Position numbers and translations under genes: made by a program
Assembly (NCBI GenBank): GCA_029262975.1
Contig: JAJCYJ010000579.1
Coordinates: forward strand, 1 to 9,293
Reading direction: 5' to 3'
Length of the DNA stretch: 9,293 bases
Origin: Saprospiraceae bacterium
GTDB taxonomy: Bacteria; Bacteroidota; Bacteroidia; Chitinophagales; Saprospiraceae
Notes under the pieces: model-generated
Database searches by the model: none
What the model was told of the DNA's origin: nothing
The model's input: only the letters and a program-made list of their open reading frames with translations
Shown: in pieces, positions 6,181-9,293 of the stretch
Layout: each line of letters opens with the position of its first letter
Position numbering within the stretch: the first letter of the stretch is position 1

Positions 6181-7452
6181 CTAACCAATATTCTTGATTA
6201 CTATCAACGCTTGATCTATTTCTTCAGGACTATTATAAATATGAACCGAATGACGCAAAAGTTTTTGTCCAACCGATCTTGGCTGTAATTTTGCTTCTTC
6301 CCACATTCTCTTTTGAAGTTCTGGACCTGAAAGGCCATCCACACTGTAAGTCGTGATTCCTGCGCACATCTCGGGATGAGTAGAAGACGAAATTTGGACT
6401 GAAGGGATTTGAGCCAACCCATCTCTGAGATAATCGCCTAATTCCTTAATACGATCGAGCCAGATTTTGGAACCAATCCTATTATAGAAGTCTACAGCTG
6501 CATCAAGACCAACAATCTGTGATTGACTACCTGTGCCATTTTGCATTATTCTAAATCCGTGATCTTTTTCATTTGCCCAATTATAACTGGCTATAGTACT
6601 CCAGATACTTTCAATCCTGTCCGGATGAATATAAAGTATGCCACTTCCTGCTGGAGCTAAAAGCCATTTGTGCAAACTGGAATAATAGGCATCACAACCT
6701 ATCTTTTGTACATCTACGCTGATTTGCCCAGCTGCCTGGGCGCCATCAAGGATTGTAAAGATACCGCGTCTTCGAGCTTCTGCACATATTTCGTCCACAG
6801 GCATCACAACACCATAGACAGATATGATATGGGGAATGGCTATAACTTTTGTCTTAGGTGTAACCACTTTAAAAATGGCATCATAAATTTCCTGGGGATC
6901 ATTTGCCGGTACTGGCATAGGAGCTTGCACATATGTACAACCCCTTCTTTTCGCTAATAACTGCCATACGCCAAATCCACCTCCATGCTCCTGATCAGTA
7001 TTGATTATTTCATCCCCGGGTCCAAGAGATAACCCATGTCCGACGTAATTCATACCAAATGTTGCATTTTGGGTAAGTGCAATATTTTGGAAATCTGAGT
7101 TTATTATTTGCCCGATCTTAGATCGAAGCTCCTCATATTCAAAATAGCCACTTAAAAGTTGAGGACCATTACCCTTATAATCTGTCTCTGCGCCATGGAC
7201 AGCACTATAAAGCATGTCTTCCATTACTTTATTTAACACGTAGCCAGACATCGGGCCCATTGTCCCATTATTAAAATAAGTTTGACCCTCTTTTAAAGGA
7301 AATTGCATCCTTACTTGTTTCCAAAAGTCTTTGGCATTTGACCGATGATCAATGTCCGAAAGCCGATAAGTTTCTTTAACAAAGTGCTTTAGCTGAGGAA
7401 GGGCAAGTGTCGAGAGCGACGCATTTTTCAGAAATTTTCTCCTTGAATTCAT
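6181..7452 (-). CDS. Class V aminotransferase-fold PLP enzyme with Tat signal (isopenicillin-N-epimerase-like)
   Basis: 423-residue fold-type I PLP enzyme of the class V aminotransferase / cysteine desulfurase superfamily. The PLP site is clear: TQNATFG (127-133, phosphate cup), His156 in EHGG (ring stacking), D236-G-A-Q239, and the Schiff-base Lys262 in SSLHKWLLAPAGSGILY. The C-terminal LRHSVHIYNSPEEID (399-413) supplies the carboxylate-binding Arg400. The HKWLLAPAGSG wording is closest to isopenicillin-N-epimerase-like proteins; there is no conserved desulfurase Cys loop that I can recognise, so the substrate is unknown. The N-terminus MNSRRKFLKNASLSTLALP fits the twin-arginine motif SRRxFLK, implying export of the folded, PLP-loaded enzyme, although the hydrophobic stretch is short and no clear signal-peptidase site is seen. 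It sits alone, 165 bp after pdhA and 109 bp before the peptidase start. Confidence 0.85.
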   Translation of the reverse strand: MNSRRKFLKNASLSTLALPQLKHFVKETYRLSDIDHRSNAKDFWKQVRMQFPLKEGQTYFNNGTMGPMSGYVLNKVMEDMLYSAVHGAETDYKGNGPQLLSGYFEYEELRSKIGQIINSDFQNIALTQNATFGMNYVGHGLSLGPGDEIINTDQEHGGGFGVWQLLAKRRGCTYVQAPMPVPANDPQEIYDAIFKVVTPKTKVIAIPHIISVYGVVMPVDEICAEARRRGIFTILDGAQAAGQISVDVQKIGCDAYYSSLHKWLLAPAGSGILYIHPDRIESIWSTIASYNWANEKDHGFRIMQNGTGSQSQIVGLDAAVDFYNRIGSKIWLDRIKELGDYLRDGLAQIPSVQISSSTHPEMCAGITTYSVDGLSGPELQKRMWEEAKLQPRSVGQKLLRHSVHIYNSPEEIDQALIVIKNIG

Positions 7453-7617
7453 CCGAGAAAGATAATGAATACTTTTCTTCTTATGACCTCAACGTATTTA
7501 AAAAAGAGGAGTAGGGTATTAGGCCAGTTCGTAAGAGAATAAAAATGACATGCTCAGAATGAAAATCTATTATAAAAGATTAGCAAAAACAAAAAAATAC
7601 TTGATCAGTGTAAAAAC

Positions 7618-8658
7618 CTAATCCCTGATATAAGGATAATCCTCCTGAACATAATTATCAAGATAAAGCGCACTGGCATCGGGCAGAGGTGACTGTTCTG
7701 CAAACTCTGTAGCCTCATCAATTTCTGTCACGATGGCCTTCTTAATTGCTTTTATTTCAGCTTCACTTGCTATCTTTTCTTTTAGTATTTTGTCTTCTGT
7801 CAGAAGTACAGGATCAAGTGCTTTATAAGATTCGAGTTCCTCCTTGGTGCGGTATTTGGCTGGATCCGAGACCGAATGACCTCTGTATCTATATGTTTTA
7901 ATTTCCAGGAAATATGGCCCTTTCCCCGATCTGATATGCTCTGCTGCTTCAGTGAGTGCTTCATGGACTTTCTCAGGAGACATACCATCCACTTCTCTAC
8001 TTGGAATATCAAAAGCGTCACCGACATGATATATCTCGGTTACGTTTGAAGTTCTTTTCACAGAAGTTCCCATGGCATACCCATTATTCTCACATATATA
8101 AAGTACAGGGAGTTTCCAAGTCATCGCCATATTAAACGACTCATATAAAGCACCTTGTCTGGCGGCACCATCACCAAACATACAGACCGCAAGGTTGTCC
8201 GTGCCCCGATATTTTTCAGCAAGGGCAATGCCGGTGCCGATTGGTATTTGAGCTCCAACTATTCCATTCCCTCCAAAATAATTATGTTCTTTAGAAAAGA
8301 AATGCATGGACCCTCCTTTTCCTTTCACACAACCATCTACTTTTCCGTACAATTCAGCCATACAGGATTTTGAACTCAGCCCTCTTGAAAGAGCGATACC
8401 ATGTTGACGATATGCCGTTACAATTTTATCTTCCGGTCTGATAGCACTTACCAAACCTGCAGTTATGGCTTCCTGTCCAATATAAACATGACAAAATCCT
8501 CTAATCTTTTGCTGAGAGTAGCCCATCAATGCTCTCTCTTCAAACTTTCTTACACGCAACATTATCTCATACCATTTTAGATATGTCTCTTTGCTGTAAG
8601 TAACCGCCTTCTTGGACGTACTTTTTTTCCCCGTTGATTTTTTGATGGCTACTGTCAT
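7618..8658 (-). CDS. pdhA: Pyruvate dehydrogenase E1 component, alpha subunit
   Basis: ThDP-dependent alpha subunit of the branched E1 type. With the E1 beta subunit it decarboxylates pyruvate and passes the acetyl group to lipoyl-E2. The 346-residue length is usual. After a Lys/Ser-rich, probably flexible N-terminus (1-20) come FCHVYIGQEA (55-64) and the KGKGGSMHFF stretch (112-121). The ThDP/Mg motif runs from GDGAARQG (162-169) to ICENN (188-192). The loop YRYRGHSVSDP (256-266) is where eukaryotic E1 is phosphorylated, with His261 and Ser264 equivalents. A related 2-oxoacid E1 alpha (branched-chain or acetoin) is possible, but KGKGGSMH and YRYRGHSVSDP favour pyruvate. No E1 beta gene adjoins it: a PLP enzyme lies 165 bp downstream. 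pdhA has its own promoter with a leader of roughly 60 nt. Confidence 0.92.
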   Translation of the reverse strand: MTVAIKKSTGKKSTSKKAVTYSKETYLKWYEIMLRVRKFEERALMGYSQQKIRGFCHVYIGQEAITAGLVSAIRPEDKIVTAYRQHGIALSRGLSSKSCMAELYGKVDGCVKGKGGSMHFFSKEHNYFGGNGIVGAQIPIGTGIALAEKYRGTDNLAVCMFGDGAARQGALYESFNMAMTWKLPVLYICENNGYAMGTSVKRTSNVTEIYHVGDAFDIPSREVDGMSPEKVHEALTEAAEHIRSGKGPYFLEIKTYRYRGHSVSDPAKYRTKEELESYKALDPVLLTEDKILKEKIASEAEIKAIKKAIVTEIDEATEFAEQSPLPDASALYLDNYVQEDYPYIRD

Positions 8659-8728
8659 TCTGTATATTTCTCTATGTTTTAACTATTGTGGCTCTGAATT
8701 GGATGTCATTTAATGAGCTCTAATCCTG

Positions 8729-8758
8729 CAAAAGTAGACAATTATTAAGACTTTCAAA
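8729..8758 (-). promoter_or_regulatory. Promoter of pdhA, full Bacteroidota consensus
   Basis: On the minus strand TTTG (8758-8755), an 18 bp spacer and TACTTTTG (8736-8729) match both consensus boxes. The start of transcription would fall near 8722-8725, leaving about 60-65 nt of 5' leader before the pdhA ATG at 8658. It is located in the 285 bp region shared with divergent recF. Confidence 0.68.
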
Positions 8759-8943
8759 TCCATTAGGAATAGTCTTTCCTGAGATGTTTTGGTTGATGAT
8801 AATTCTAATTATTCAGAGATTGTCGGATAAAAACAATCCTGGGCATGTGCTATTTATAGGAGATAGTGCCAATCAATATCTTATTATACGACATAAAGTT
8901 AAGTCCTTTAAAATGCGATCTTTGAACTTCACTCTTTGAATGA

Positions 8944-9293
8944 ATGAAACTTTCGCGAATCAAGCTGACAAACTTTAAAAATTATAGTAAAGTTGACTTG
9001 ACCTTTGATCAAAAGGTAAATATTATTTATGGGAACAATGGAAGCGGAAAGACTAATTTTCTGGATGCCATTCATTTTTTATCAGTCTCGAAAAGTTACT
9101 TTGGACTTTCTGATAAATATCTAATAAATGGTGACGAAGACTTTTTTAGAATTGAAGGATATTATGAACATGATAAGAAGAATGACTTACTTGTCATTAA
9201 GTACAAGCGTGATCAGAAAAGGGACATTCAGTTAAATCGTAAAAAGCTTCCCCGAGTCGGTGACTTAATCGGTCGGTTTCCTGTGGTTCTCAT
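8944..9293 (+). CDS. recF: DNA replication and repair protein RecF (5' part, cut by window edge)
   Basis: SMC-like ABC ATPase that works with RecO and RecR to load RecA at single-strand gaps. The 116 complete codons cover the N-terminal ATPase lobe, about a third of a usual RecF. It opens with MKLSRIKLTNFKNY, the typical RecF beginning, followed by the Walker A loop GNNGSGKTN (30-38, Lys36) and the LDAIHFLSVSKSYF region (40-53). The ATG at 8944 is fixed because the codon just before it (8941-8943) is an in-frame TGA. A weak promoter candidate, GATCTTTG (8917-8924, one mismatch to TAnnTTTG), has no matching -33 box. The other conserved RecF motifs (signature, Walker B) lie beyond the right edge. 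Confidence 0.95.
   Translation, partial: MKLSRIKLTNFKNYSKVDLTFDQKVNIIYGNNGSGKTNFLDAIHFLSVSKSYFGLSDKYLINGDEDFFRIEGYYEHDKKNDLLVIKYKRDQKRDIQLNRKKLPRVGDLIGRFPVVL

Noticed and set aside
6216..6422. 68-codon minus-strand open frame
   Set aside because: Out-of-frame shadow of the C-terminal part of the PLP enzyme, which is intact.
6670..6957. 95-codon plus-strand open frame with several Cys and His
   Set aside because: Antisense to the PLP-binding region. The Cys/His content is not arranged as a metal-binding motif and is explained by the reverse complement of the real gene.
7558..7617. T-rich run on the minus strand after pdhA as an intrinsic terminator
   Set aside because: T-runs are present, but the only preceding stem is about 3 bp (ACT/AGT around GATCA), which is too weak to call.
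7800..8373. Two open frames of 72-75 codons (7800-8027 minus; 8155-8373 plus)
   Set aside because: Both lie inside pdhA, whose ThDP motifs and full length are clear; neither shows domain features.
1..9293. Search by eye for CRISPR arrays, insertion sequences, toxin-antitoxin or defence genes, tRNAs and riboswitches
   Set aside because: No regularly spaced repeats, transposase motifs, flanking terminal repeats or defence domains were seen. No FMN-riboswitch-like region precedes the TPR-ribH unit, whose leader is only about 10 nt.

Overview
The window reads as a stretch of ordinary chromosome from a member of the Bacteroidota, possibly a marine or environmental lineage such as the Saprospiria (class-level guess only). 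The evidence is: AT-leaning DNA; weak or absent Shine-Dalgarno sequences; several promoters of the phylum's TTTG-N(18-19)-TAnnTTTG type; RecF, PurK, lumazine synthase and a Gln-variant dihydroorotase whose sequences look Bacteroidota-like; and a secreted metallopeptidase with the C-terminal beta-rich tail common in this phylum. No mobile element, CRISPR array, tRNA or rRNA was seen.

Layout from left to right. Bases 1-1399 (minus strand) hold purK and then the 5' part of purE, the two-step AIR-to-CAIR branch of purine synthesis. Only 18 bp away, on the plus strand, is a class I dihydroorotase (1418-2746) of pyrimidine synthesis, so a purine and a pyrimidine gene diverge from a very small shared start region. 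Dihydroorotase then converges, with a 28 bp gap, on a minus-strand pair: a membrane-anchored TPR protein (3296-3982) followed 2 bp later by ribH, lumazine synthase of riboflavin synthesis (2775-3293).

Upstream of that pair, also on the minus strand, are a secreted M36/M4-like zinc metallopeptidase (4113-6071), a class V aminotransferase-fold PLP enzyme with a Tat-type N-terminus (6181-7452), and pyruvate dehydrogenase E1 alpha, pdhA (7618-8658). Each is separated by 109-165 bp, and at least the peptidase and pdhA have their own good promoters, so these look like single transcription units and not one operon. At the right edge, recF (8944 to the end, partial) diverges from pdhA across a 285 bp gap. 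That gap is the longest stretch without a confident gene. It holds the pdhA promoter, a small AT-rich palindrome and a doubtful 51-codon frame.

The genes do not form one pathway: the window is a mosaic of housekeeping loci (nucleotide, riboflavin, central carbon, DNA repair) around two exported enzymes. I did not find a convincing undescribed system. The best second looks are the compact purK/pyrC divergence, the dihydroorotase with Gln at a metal-ligand position, the near-leaderless peptidase promoter with a strong hairpin just upstream, and the exported PLP enzyme beside an exported peptidase.
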